Numbered from the stretch's first letter, positions 1 through 7,628 are shown. The stretch: DNA of 9,536 nucleotides from Pseudomonadota bacterium (GCA_021821425.1 JAKACL010000100.1:1-9536); one strand, 5' to 3'. Numbers and translations are program-made. The notes: generated by a model from the sequence alone, not told the origin.

Positions 1-1
1 C

Positions 2-91
2 ATTCCGCCGCTAGCCGACCTGATCGCCGAACTCGACCAGGCGCGCGCAATTGCCGGTGCGGCTGCGCGCAGCGGGAGGGCGGTGGCATGA
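2..91 (+). CDS. C-terminal end of a DUF692 / MNIO-family enzyme (BufB-like), 5' truncated by the window
   Basis: Only the last 29 codons are present, ending in TGA at 89-91. The tail reads IPPLADLIAELDQARAIA, which resembles the usual C-terminal end of DUF692 (UPF0276) proteins. These are multinuclear non-heme iron oxidative enzymes (MbnB, TglH and BufB types) that modify cysteines in ribosomally made peptides. The stop overlaps the next start as ATGA, so the two genes are translationally coupled. The next gene is a DUF2063 protein, the standard partner of BufB, and this supports the call more strongly than the short tail does. The iron-ligand residues lie outside the window and cannot be checked. 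The frame is clear; the family call rests mainly on context. Confidence 0.6.
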   Translation: MPPLADLIAELDQARAIAGAAARSGRAVA

Positions 92-879
92 GCGCGCGTG
101 ACGTCATGCGGCTGGCCGCGACGCAGCACGATTTCCAGCAGTACCTGTTCGACGCGGCCGGTGCCATCGCGCCGCAGATCCGGCCGGGCGGACGTATCCC
201 GGTGGGAAAGCGACTTGGCATCTACCACAACGCCTACCGCGTCCGGCTGGTCGATACCCTGCGCGACACCTACGAAAAAACCGCGACCTATCTGGGCGGC
301 GCGCTGTTCGCTTCCTGCGCGCTCACCTTTGTCGAAGCGCATCCCCCGATGCATCGCAGCCTGCGCGACTACGGCGCGACGTTGCCGGATGCGCTGGCGG
401 AACGCTTTCCCGGCGATCCGGACATCGCCGAACTGGCCCGCATGGACTGGCTGCTGCGGCAGGCCTTCGACGGCCCCGACGCGATGGCCCTGCCGCTCGA
501 GGCGTTGGCATCCCCGAGCGCGGGCGACTGGGAAACGCTGGGCTTCGTGTTTGTGCCGACGCTGGCCCTGAGTCCGCTCAGGTTCAATACCCCGGCGATC
601 TGGAGCGCGCTCGATCGGGGGGAGACGCCTCCCACCGCAGCGCCATTGCCTGCGCCGGCCGCGCTCTGCGTGTGGCGGCGCGGCTGGCAGCCGCATTTTC
701 GCAGCGTGGACGAAACCGAGTGGGCCGCGCTGGGGCGCCTGCGCGAGGGGGCGCGATTTGCCGACGTCTGCCAGGCCCTGAACGATACCCGCGCCGACGC
801 ATCGACGCTGATCGCGCAGTACCTGCGCAGTTGGCTGGCGGATGGCCTGGTGGCCGGCATAACGGACGCGGACGCGTAA
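88..879 (+). CDS. bufC: DUF2063 protein, BufC/HvfC-like partner of a DUF692 peptide-modifying enzyme
   Basis: A 263-residue protein of the DUF2063 family. It has an N-terminal Q13-HDFQQYL helix, then the family core: GIYHNAYRVRL at 44-54, LRDTYEKT at 58-65, LG at 69-70, and the HPP...LRDYG segment at 85-96. A second, less conserved domain follows, from about residue 150 to the end. In known bufferin, Hvf and methanobactin-type loci, such proteins bind the precursor peptide and present it to the DUF692 iron enzyme, which oxidises cysteines, often for copper handling. There is no signal peptide or membrane segment, so it should be cytosolic. The ATG at 88 has a good Shine-Dalgarno (GGAGG, 75-79, spacing 8) and overlaps the upstream stop by four bases. 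It appears to be the last gene of its operon, because spoT is convergent downstream. The family call is strong; the specific peptide product is unknown. Confidence 0.85.
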   Translation: MSARDVMRLAATQHDFQQYLFDAAGAIAPQIRPGGRIPVGKRLGIYHNAYRVRLVDTLRDTYEKTATYLGGALFASCALTFVEAHPPMHRSLRDYGATLPDALAERFPGDPDIAELARMDWLLRQAFDGPDAMALPLEALASPSAGDWETLGFVFVPTLALSPLRFNTPAIWSALDRGETPPTAAPLPAPAALCVWRRGWQPHFRSVDETEWAALGRLREGARFADVCQALNDTRADASTLIAQYLRSWLADGLVAGITDADA

Positions 880-883
880 GCCG

Positions 884-904
884 GCGGCGCCGCATCGGGC
901 GGCG
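884..904. terminator. Possible short GC hairpin between convergent bufC-like gene and spoT
   Basis: The 29 bases between the two convergent stop codons are almost entirely G and C. They hold a 10-bp palindrome, GCGGCGCCGC (884-893), and an alternative hairpin CGCCGC-atcgg-GCGGCG (888-904) with a 6-bp stem. There is no T tract on either side, so a classic intrinsic terminator is not supported. It could still slow polymerase from both directions. This is weak evidence in a genome where GC palindromes arise easily. Confidence 0.2.
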
Positions 905-908
905 TGGC

Positions 909-3053
909 TTACTGGGTTTGCGCGGCGCGGCCGTCCTTCCTGCCCTTGATGCGGAAAATCCGCACCACGTCGGGCAGCACGCGCAGGCCGCGCATCACGC
1001 GCGCGAGGTGCATGCGGTTTTCCACCTGCACGGTGAAGAACAGCACGGTGTAGGGGCTGCCGTCCTCCTCCTCCATGGCGACGTTGCCGATGTTGGAGCC
1101 GTGTTCGGCGATCGCGGCCGCAACCTTGGCCAGCACGCCGCGCTGGTTGCCGACGACGACCTTGATCGAGACGTCGAACATGTGGCCCGGCTCGGCTTCC
1201 CATTCGACATCCAGCCACTTGTCGGGGTCGGTGCGAAAGGCGCGGATCGACGGGCAGTCGTGGGTATGGATGATCAGGCCGCGGTCCTTGTGGATGAAGC
1301 CGAGAATCGGGTCGCCGGGAATCGGGTGGCAGCATTGCGCCAGCTCGACCGCGATGCCTTCCGTGCCGCGGATGCTGATGGCATGCGGATGCGCCGGCTC
1401 GCCGGTTTTTTCGCCCTGCACGTGCAGCAGCTGGTGCGCCACCACCAGCGGCAATTTGCCGCCTAGGCCGATCGCCGCGAACAGGTCCGCGCGGGTCTGC
1501 ATGCCGTAATCCTTGAGCAGGCGCTCCCATACCGAAGCATCAGGCGCCACCGGCTCGGGATGCAGCGCGGCGATGGCATGGTTGAGCAGCCGCTCGCCCA
1601 GCGCCGACGCTTCCTCCACCCGCGTAGTGCGCAGGTAGTTGCGGATATGCGAGCGCGCCTTGCCGGTGACGACGAAATTGAGCCAGGCCGCATTGGGGCT
1701 GGCATTGGCTGCCGTGATGATCTCGACGTGGTCGCCGTTCCTGAGCTGGGTGCGCAAGGGCATCAGTTCGTAGTTGATCTTCACCGCAACGCAGTGGCGG
1801 CCGACGTCGGTGTGCACCGCGAACGCAAAGTCGACCGCCGTCGCGCCGCGCGGCAGAGCCATGATTTTGCCTTTCGGCGTGAATACGTAGACCTCGTCCG
1901 GAAACAGGTCGACTTTTATATGTTCGAGGAATTCCGGCGAATCGCCATGGTCGGCATGAATATCGAGCAGCGACTGCAGCCAGCGGTGGGTGCGAGACTG
2001 CACGTCGTTCAATGCCGTGTCGGCCGACTTGTACATCCAATGCGATGCCACGCCCGATTCGGCCAGCCGGTTCATGTCGACGGTGCGGATCTGGATCTCG
2101 ATCGGGGTGCCATTGGGGCCGAACAGGATCGAATGCAGCGACTGGTAGCCGTTGGCCTTGGGGATTGCGATGTAGTCCTTGAATTTGCCGGGGATCGGTT
2201 TGTACAGCGCATGCAGCGCGCCGAGGGCCAGATAACAGTTTGGCTGGTCGCGCACCACCACGCGGAAGCCGTAGATGTCGAAGACTTCGGAAAACGCCAG
2301 GTTCTTTTCCTGCATCTTGCGGTAGATGCTGTAGAGGTGCTTTTCGCGGCCGGTGATGGAGGCGTCGATCTTGCACTGCTCGAGTTTTTCCTGCAGTGCG
2401 ATCTTGATCTTGTCGACCAGCTCGCGGCGGTTGCCGCGCGCCGCCTTCACCGCCTTGGCCAGCACCTGGTAGCGGTTGGGGTGGCTGTAGCGAAAGCCGA
2501 GATCCTCGAGTTCCTGGTAGACGGTATGCAGCCCCAGCCGGTTGGCGATGGGAGCGTAGATTTCCAGCGTTTCGGTCGCGATGCGGCGGCGCTTGTCTGG
2601 CGGCATCGCGCCCATGGTGTGCATGTTGTGCAGGCGGTCGGCCAGTTTGACCAGGATCACCCGCACGTCCTGCGCCATCGCCAGCAGCATCTTGCGGAAG
2701 TTTTCCGCCTGCGCATGCTGTTCCGAGGCAAACGACAGTTTGTCGAGCTTGGAGACGCCTTCCACCAGCAGGGCGACCGGCTTGCCGAAACGCGCCTCGA
2801 TTTCGCTCGCGGTGGCCGGCGTGTCCTCGACCACGTCGTGCAGCAAGGCGGCGCACAGGGTCTGCGCGTCGAGATGCCAGCCGGCGAGAATGTCGGCGAC
2901 GGCCAGCGGGTGGGAAATGTAGGGTTCGCCGCTCTTGCGAAACTGCCCTTCGTGGGCACGGCGGCTGAACTCGTAGGCCTGCTCGATCAGGCCGATCTCG
3001 TCAGGCGATAAGTAGGACAGCGCCGGACGCAGCGAGTCGAATTCGTGCGTCAT
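909..3053 (-). CDS. spoT: Bifunctional (p)ppGpp synthetase/hydrolase SpoT (Rel/Spo family)
   Basis: A 714-residue enzyme that makes and degrades the stringent-response alarmone (p)ppGpp in the cytosol; E. coli SpoT has about 702 residues. The hydrolase HD domain is intact, with H48, H72-D73, E76-D77, D139 and N143. The synthetase domain carries KFKDYIA (290-296), the R/KxKD form typical of bifunctional enzymes rather than the ExDD form of RelA, followed by the IPKANGYQSLH stretch. A TGS domain starts at DLFPDEVYVF (about 382). A zinc-finger-type CCHPIPGD begins at C574. A C-terminal ACT domain covers about 635-705. The gene follows rpoZ and gmk, the usual order in beta- and gammaproteobacteria. 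The ATG at 3053 gives the family's normal N-terminus, 46 bases after rpoZ, but lacks a clear Shine-Dalgarno. A GTG at 3128, inside the rpoZ end, would add 25 unconserved residues. Confidence 0.96.
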   Translation of the reverse strand: MTHEFDSLRPALSYLSPDEIGLIEQAYEFSRRAHEGQFRKSGEPYISHPLAVADILAGWHLDAQTLCAALLHDVVEDTPATASEIEARFGKPVALLVEGVSKLDKLSFASEQHAQAENFRKMLLAMAQDVRVILVKLADRLHNMHTMGAMPPDKRRRIATETLEIYAPIANRLGLHTVYQELEDLGFRYSHPNRYQVLAKAVKAARGNRRELVDKIKIALQEKLEQCKIDASITGREKHLYSIYRKMQEKNLAFSEVFDIYGFRVVVRDQPNCYLALGALHALYKPIPGKFKDYIAIPKANGYQSLHSILFGPNGTPIEIQIRTVDMNRLAESGVASHWMYKSADTALNDVQSRTHRWLQSLLDIHADHGDSPEFLEHIKVDLFPDEVYVFTPKGKIMALPRGATAVDFAFAVHTDVGRHCVAVKINYELMPLRTQLRNGDHVEIITAANASPNAAWLNFVVTGKARSHIRNYLRTTRVEEASALGERLLNHAIAALHPEPVAPDASVWERLLKDYGMQTRADLFAAIGLGGKLPLVVAHQLLHVQGEKTGEPAHPHAISIRGTEGIAVELAQCCHPIPGDPILGFIHKDRGLIIHTHDCPSIRAFRTDPDKWLDVEWEAEPGHMFDVSIKVVVGNQRGVLAKVAAAIAEHGSNIGNVAMEEEDGSPYTVLFFTVQVENRMHLARVMRGLRVLPDVVRIFRIKGRKDGRAAQTQ

Positions 3054-3099
3054 CGCCGGCGCGCGTCGGGCGTGCGCCGGGTGTGGATTCCGGGAAGGT

Positions 3100-3303
3100 T
3101 CAGGCGCGGCCTCGGTTGAGAATTTCACGGCCGACCTTGCCTGCGGCGATTTCGCGCAGTGCGGTGACGACGGGTTTGTCTTTCGATTCGACCATCGGCT
3201 GCGAGCCCTGCGCCAGCTGGCGCGCGCGGTAGGTCGCGACGAGCGTGAGCTCGAAGCGGTTGGGGATCAGATCGATGCAGTCATCAACGGTAATGCGAGC
3301 CAT
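3100..3303 (-). CDS. rpoZ: DNA-directed RNA polymerase subunit omega
   Basis: A 67-residue omega subunit, which helps fold and hold beta-prime in RNA polymerase. The start [19 protein letters not shown] and the core [13 protein letters not shown] match the family closely, as does the [12 protein letters not shown] stretch at the end of the folded domain. It stops soon after this core, shorter than the 91-residue E. coli protein but normal for betaproteobacteria. The N-terminal MAR, which in E. coli forms part of ppGpp site 1 with beta-prime, is kept. The Shine-Dalgarno GGAG sits about 8 bases before the ATG. The gene lies 35 bases after gmk and before spoT in one transcription unit. In the gmk-rpoZ gap the transcript can form a small hairpin, GGTGC-ACCC-GCACC (3325-3338). 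Confidence 0.96.
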   Translation of the reverse strand: MARITVDDCIDLIPNRFELTLVATYRARQLAQGSQPMVESKDKPVVTALREIAAGKVGREILNRGRA

Positions 3304-3338
3304 ACGGATACTCCAGATTCAGTCGGTGCGGGTGCACC

Positions 3339-3986
<648 letters not shown>

Positions 3987-4853
3987 TTATTCGATGTTCT
4001 GGACTTGTTCGCGCATCTGCTCGATCAGCACCTTGAGTTCAAGCGAGACGCGCGAGGTTTCGACCGCCACCGACTTCGAGCCCAGCGTGTTGGCCTCGCG
4101 GTTGAATTCCTGCATCAGGAAGTCGAGCCGTTTGCCGACCGCGCCGGCCTGGTCGAGCACGCGCCGCACCTCGGCGAAGTGGGTGACGAGGCGCGAACAT
4201 TCCTCGTCGATGTCGGCTTTTTGCGCCGCCAGCGCGACTTCCTGCGCCAACCGCTCGTGGCCGGCCTCGCCGAGCGCGTCGCGCAGCCGTTCGGCGAGTT
4301 TTTCGCGCTGGATGGCGGCCAGCGCCGGCAACAGCGGCTTGAGGCCGGCCACCTGGGCTTCGGCGGCGGCCAGCCGGTCGAGGATGTGCTGGCGCAGGCG
4401 TTCGCCCTCGCGCCGGCGGCTGTCCACAAGGTCGTCGAGGGCCGAGCCCATCGCGGCCAGCGCCGCCTCGTTCAGCGCGTCCTGCGACAGGACGGCGGTT
4501 TGCACCGCGCCGGGCCAGCGCAGCACCTCGTGAACGGAGAGGGGGGCGGCTGCCGGCAGGCGCGGCAGCACCTCGTCCTGCCACTGCGCCAGACGCTCAA
4601 GAATGGCCGGGTTCAGGCCGTTATCCAGCGAGGCGACAGACGGCAGCACCAGGCCGATGCGGCATTCGACCTTGCCCCGTGCCAGGCGCTGATTGAGCAA
4701 CTCGCGCAGTTGCGGCTCCAGCGGGCGGAATTCGTCGGCCAGGCGGAAATGCAGTTCCAGATAGCGCTGGTTGACGCTGCGCAGGTCAACGCTGACACTG
4801 GCATGATCGAAATTGAGGCTGCGGGCTGCAAACCCGGTCATGCTGGCTGTCAT
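3987..4853 (-). CDS. yicC: YicC/YloC-family endoribonuclease
   Basis: A 288-residue YicC-family protein. The N-terminal YicC domain begins MTASMTGFA and includes the signature DLRSVNQRYLELHFRL (23-38) and the RLARGKVECRI stretch. The C-terminal DUF1732 domain ends with the highly conserved LMQEFNREANTLGSKS and VELKVLIEQMREQVQNIE-like helix. Members are metal-dependent endoribonucleases; E. coli YicC affects turnover of the small RNA RyhB. The gene heads the leftward operon with gmk, rpoZ and spoT. The ATG at 4853 fits the family N-terminus and has an AAGAG-like Shine-Dalgarno about 6 bases upstream. M5 is a possible alternative start but would cut into the conserved first strand. Confidence 0.95.
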   Translation of the reverse strand: MTASMTGFAARSLNFDHASVSVDLRSVNQRYLELHFRLADEFRPLEPQLRELLNQRLARGKVECRIGLVLPSVASLDNGLNPAILERLAQWQDEVLPRLPAAAPLSVHEVLRWPGAVQTAVLSQDALNEAALAAMGSALDDLVDSRRREGERLRQHILDRLAAAEAQVAGLKPLLPALAAIQREKLAERLRDALGEAGHERLAQEVALAAQKADIDEECSRLVTHFAEVRRVLDQAGAVGKRLDFLMQEFNREANTLGSKSVAVETSRVSLELKVLIEQMREQVQNIE

Positions 4854-4959
4854 GTAAGCTCTTGAATTGGGTTATAAATGAGGATTGCCGGTTGGATCCG
4901 GCGCGCCATCGGCAGAGCCGACCCACAGGCACAAAAGAAAAGATAATAGACGTTCGACT
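4854..4959. promoter_or_regulatory. Divergent control region between yicC and the Ser/Thr kinase gene
   Basis: These 106 bases separate the two divergent operons and should hold promoters for both. An AT-rich core, GTTATAAATG (4871-4880), gives TATAAC on the minus strand as a -10 candidate for yicC, with no good -35 at the right distance. On the plus strand GATAAT (4942-4947) inside an A-rich tract (4931-4950) is a possible -10 for the kinase, again without a -35. A small hairpin, TCGGC-aga-GCCGA, occupies 4909-4921. The base composition stands out from the GC-rich surroundings. Exact promoters are not established. Confidence 0.45.
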
Positions 4960-5904
4960 ATGGCGACTCAACCTAACCAGCCTCTCCCCAACGGATACCG
5001 GCTGAACGAATACACCATCGTCCGCAAGATCGGCGGCGGCGGCTTCAGCATGGTCTACCTGGCGCGCGACGACGACAACCAGTCGGTGGCGATCAAGGAA
5101 TACCTGCCTGGTGCGCTGGTGCTGCGTACCGAGGGCTCGGTCATCGTGCAGGCCAGCTCGACCGAGAACAACAATATTTTCCGCCATGGCCTGAAGTGCT
5201 TCTTCGAGGAAGGCCGGGCCCTGGCACGCATCGATCATCCCAACGTCATCCGGGTGACCAACTTCTTCCGCGCCAACGACACCGTCTACATGGTGATGCG
5301 CTTCGAGCGGGGCAAGACCCTGCAGCAGCACATTCAGGCCAACCGCGGCACCATCCGCGAAAGCTTCATCCGGCGCGTGTTCGCCCAGTTGCTCAATGGC
5401 CTGCGCGAGGTGCATACGCACAAGCTGTTGCATCTGGACATCAAGCCGTCCAACCTCTACATTCGCCTCGACGGTTCGCCGGTGCTGATCGATTTTGGCG
5501 CGGCGCGGCAGACGCTCTCGCAGGAGGAAAGCAAGCTGCAGCCCATGTACACGCCCGGTTTCGCCGCGCCCGAGCAGTATCACAACCGTGAACGGCTCGG
5601 ACCGTGGACCGATATCTACAGCATCGGCGCCAGCCTGTATGCTTGTCTGGCCGGCTATCCGCCTCAGGCGGCCGATGCGCGCCTGCTCAACGACAAGCTG
5701 ATGCCGGCGCAGGAGAACTGGCGCGGCGCCTATTCGGACCAGCTGCTCGAAACCATCGATCACTGCCTCAGGCTCAACTACATGGAGCGCCCGCAAAGCG
5801 TGTTCAGCCTGCAAAAGGTGCTGATGGACCGTACTGCGATGACGCCGCCGCGCGCCTCGCTGCTCTCCAGCATCAAGCGCTCGCTGCGCAAGGAACTGTT
5901 TTAG
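4960..5904 (+). CDS. Hanks-type serine/threonine protein kinase, soluble, non-RD
   Basis: A 314-residue protein that is almost entirely one protein-kinase domain (about 18-295). Visible motifs are the glycine loop IGGGGFSMVY (24-33), VAIKEYLP with ATP-anchoring K46, the helix-C glutamate at E84, the catalytic loop HLDIKPSN (158-165; D160, K162, N165), DFG at 178-180, APE at 203-205 and D218 of subdomain IX. All catalytic residues are present. HRD is replaced by HLD, so this is a non-RD kinase. There is no membrane segment or PASTA repeat; it ends in a short basic tail (SIKRSLRKELF). A PP2C phosphatase follows after 9 bases and is its likely antagonist. The ATG at 4960 is the only ATG near the domain start but has no clear Shine-Dalgarno; an in-frame TTG at 4885 would add 25 unconserved residues. 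Substrates are unknown. Confidence 0.9.
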   Translation: MATQPNQPLPNGYRLNEYTIVRKIGGGGFSMVYLARDDDNQSVAIKEYLPGALVLRTEGSVIVQASSTENNNIFRHGLKCFFEEGRALARIDHPNVIRVTNFFRANDTVYMVMRFERGKTLQQHIQANRGTIRESFIRRVFAQLLNGLREVHTHKLLHLDIKPSNLYIRLDGSPVLIDFGAARQTLSQEESKLQPMYTPGFAAPEQYHNRERLGPWTDIYSIGASLYACLAGYPPQAADARLLNDKLMPAQENWRGAYSDQLLETIDHCLRLNYMERPQSVFSLQKVLMDRTAMTPPRASLLSSIKRSLRKELF

Positions 5905-5913
5905 AGAGTTTTC

Positions 5914-6822
5914 ATGAAATTCACCATTTACCAGGCATCCCGCCAGGGCGGACGCAAGAACAACCAGGACCGGGTTGCCTATTCCTACAGTCGCGAGGCG
6001 TTGCTGATGGTGGTGGCCGACGGCATGGGCGGCCATATGCACGGCGAGATCGCAGCGCAGATCGCGGTGCAGACGCTGACCGAGCAGTTCCAGAAGCATG
6101 CCAAGCCGCGGCTGGACGATCCGCTGCTGTTCCTGACCGAAGCCGGCGAGCGCGCGCACTATGCAATCAACGATTACGCGGTCGAGCAGGATCTGCTGGA
6201 AATCCCCCATACGACCCTGGTCGTGGCGGTGGTTCAGGACAACACGGTCTACTGGGCGCACGTGGGCGATTCGCGCTTTTATCTGTTCAGCGACGGCAGC
6301 CTGATTGCGCGTACCGAGGACCATACCGCGGTCGCCCAGCTGGTGCGCGACGGCATCATCAGCGAGGAGGAGGCCGGCCATCATCCGGAGCGCAACAAGG
6401 TTTCCAACTGCCTCGGCGGCTACGTCACGCCCCATGTCGAATGCGGTGCGCCGATCCCGCTGCACGACGCCGATACGATGCTGTTGTGCACCGATGGCAT
6501 CTGGGGCATGGTCAGCATTCCCGAAGTGGCCGCGCTGCTGCATGCCTACACGCTGGAGGATGCGGTGCGCCACCTGATGGACCACGCCGAATTTCGCGGC
6601 GGCGAGCACGGCGACAACCTCAGCCTGATCGCGATGACCTGGGGCGAGGCGCGCATGCCGAGCAAGGATTCCATTTCCACGCTGGCGCTGCCGGACGGCG
6701 GTGTCACCACACAGATCAATGCGTTGCACCCGGTGCCCGGCACTCCGGCGGTATCGGACGACGAGATCGAACGCGCCATCGCCGAAATCCAGCAGGCCAT
6801 CCAGAAAATTTCCAGCAAGTAG
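5914..6822 (+). CDS. PP2C-family serine/threonine protein phosphatase with C-terminal extension
   Basis: A 302-residue metal-dependent phosphatase of the bacterial PP2C (Stp/PrpC) type. Metal-site and fold motifs appear in order: NNQDR (16-20), ADGMGGH (35-41; D36), HVGDSR (116-121; D119), CTDGIW (192-197; D194) and GDNLS (233-237; D234). All expected aspartates are present, so it should be active. The domain ends near residue 247. A 55-residue tail follows, with a Ser/Thr/Pro-rich linker and a final charged helix (DDEIERAIAEIQQAIQK). There is no membrane segment. It begins 9 bases after the kinase stop, with an AGAGAG Shine-Dalgarno. It most likely removes phosphates placed by the adjacent kinase. 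The target proteins are not shown by the sequence. Confidence 0.93.
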   Translation: MKFTIYQASRQGGRKNNQDRVAYSYSREALLMVVADGMGGHMHGEIAAQIAVQTLTEQFQKHAKPRLDDPLLFLTEAGERAHYAINDYAVEQDLLEIPHTTLVVAVVQDNTVYWAHVGDSRFYLFSDGSLIARTEDHTAVAQLVRDGIISEEEAGHHPERNKVSNCLGGYVTPHVECGAPIPLHDADTMLLCTDGIWGMVSIPEVAALLHAYTLEDAVRHLMDHAEFRGGEHGDNLSLIAMTWGEARMPSKDSISTLALPDGGVTTQINALHPVPGTPAVSDDEIERAIAEIQQAIQKISSK

Positions 6823-6843
6823 GCGGTTTGCCGGGTAACTGCG

Positions 6844-6861
6844 GCGCCGCGCGCGCGGCGC
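6844..6861. repeat. Perfect 18-bp GC palindrome upstream of rph
   Basis: The sequence GCGCCGCGCGCGCGGCGC is a perfect inverted repeat with no loop, centred between 6852 and 6853. It includes an alternating CG run. It lies 21 bases after the phosphatase stop and just upstream of a TAAAAT box. No T tract follows, so it is not a standard terminator. It could be an operator-like site or chance in GC-rich DNA. Confidence 0.5.
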
Positions 6862-6863
6862 GG

Positions 6864-6869
6864 TAAAAT
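6864..6869 (+). promoter_or_regulatory. Candidate -10 box of an rph promoter
   Basis: TAAAAT, in the context cggTAAAATcgcg, lies 27 bases before the rph start and is the only AT-rich hexamer in a strongly GC-rich gap. The distance suits transcription starting about 20 bases before the ATG. No recognisable -35 hexamer is found 16-18 bases upstream, where the GC palindrome lies. It would let rph-rdgB-hemW be expressed apart from the kinase-phosphatase pair. Confidence 0.35.
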
Positions 6870-6896
6870 CGCGCTTTCCGTTTTGAGCCCGTCGCC

Positions 6897-7628
6897 ATGT
6901 CCAACCCGATTGTTCGCTCCAGCGGTCGCGCGCCCAACGCGCTGCGCACGCTGACTTTCAACCGCCAGTTCACCAAGCACGCCGAAGGCTCGGTGCTGGT
7001 TTCCATGGGCGACACCCGTGTGCTGTGCACCGCCAGCGTGCTCGACCGGATTCCGCCGCACAAGAAAGGCAGCGGCGAAGGCTGGGTGACCGCCGAATAC
7101 GGCATGTTGCCGCGCTCCACCCATACCCGCAGCGACCGCGAAGCCGTGCGCGGCAAGCAGTCCGGGCGCACCCAGGAAATCCAGCGCCTGATCGGGCGCA
7201 GCCTCAGGGCCGTGGTCGATCTGAAGAAGCTCGGCGAGCGCACCCTGCACCTCGACTGCGATGTGCTGCAAGCCGACGGCGGCACCCGCTGCGCCAGCAT
7301 CTGCGGCGCCTGGGTTGCGGTGGCCGACGCGGTCGCCGGCCTGCTCGCAAGCGGTGCGCTGAGCGAAACCCCGCTCACCGACAGCATCGCCGCCGTTTCG
7401 GTCGGCGTGTTCCAGGGCCAGCCGGTGCTCGACCTCGACTATGTGGAAGACGCCGGCTGCGACACCGACATGAACGTGGTGATGACCGGCACCGGCGGCA
7501 TGGTCGAAGTGCAGGGCACCGCCGAAGGCGCGCCGTTCTCGCGGGCCACCCTCGAGGCCCTGCTCGACCTCGCCACCGCCGGCATCGGCGAGATCACCCT
7601 GGCCCAGCACCGGGCGCTGTCGGCATGA
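6897..7628 (+). CDS. rph: Ribonuclease PH
   Basis: A 243-residue phosphorolytic 3'-5' exoribonuclease that trims the 3' ends of tRNA precursors, using phosphate and releasing nucleoside diphosphates. The protein is collinear with E. coli RNase PH (238 residues). It shows SGRAPNALR at the N-terminus, [36 protein letters not shown] and the phosphate-binding [15 protein letters not shown] region. [13 protein letters not shown] and the [18 protein letters not shown] segment follow, with the presumed metal and catalytic aspartates D179 and D185 (D178 and D184 in E. coli). It ends with [11 protein letters not shown] and a helical C-terminus. The ATG at 6897 has only a weak GAG-type Shine-Dalgarno. 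Its stop overlaps the rdgB start as ATGA, so the two are coupled. A Cys in ASICGAWVA, where many homologues have Thr or Tyr, is the only oddity seen. Confidence 0.97.
   Translation: MSNPIVRSSGRAPNALRTLTFNRQFTKHAEGSVLVSMGDTRVLCTASVLDRIPPHKKGSGEGWVTAEYGMLPRSTHTRSDREAVRGKQSGRTQEIQRLIGRSLRAVVDLKKLGERTLHLDCDVLQADGGTRCASICGAWVAVADAVAGLLASGALSETPLTDSIAAVSVGVFQGQPVLDLDYVEDAGCDTDMNVVMTGTGGMVEVQGTAEGAPFSRATLEALLDLATAGIGEITLAQHRALSA

Noticed and set aside
1560..3011. 483-codon plus-strand frame opposite spoT
   Set aside because: Antisense shadow of a clear SpoT gene, with no family features and no start context.
3325..3338. Terminator between gmk and rpoZ
   Set aside because: The hairpin has only a 5-bp stem and no T tract, and the genes are an established co-transcribed set.
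4862..4878. TTGAAT and TATAAA as a rightward promoter for the kinase
   Set aside because: The two hexamers are only 5 bases apart, so they cannot act as a -35/-10 pair.
4885..4959. TTG-initiated N-terminal extension of the kinase
   Set aside because: It adds 25 basic, unconserved residues. The AGGA-like site is too close to the TTG, and the ATG at 4960 starts just before the conserved kinase domain.
4786..6729. Long 647-codon minus-strand open frame antisense to the kinase and phosphatase genes
   Set aside because: It is the mirror of two genes with complete kinase and PP2C motifs. Its translation is rich in His, Gln, Arg and Val without recognisable domains, as expected from GC-rich codon use.
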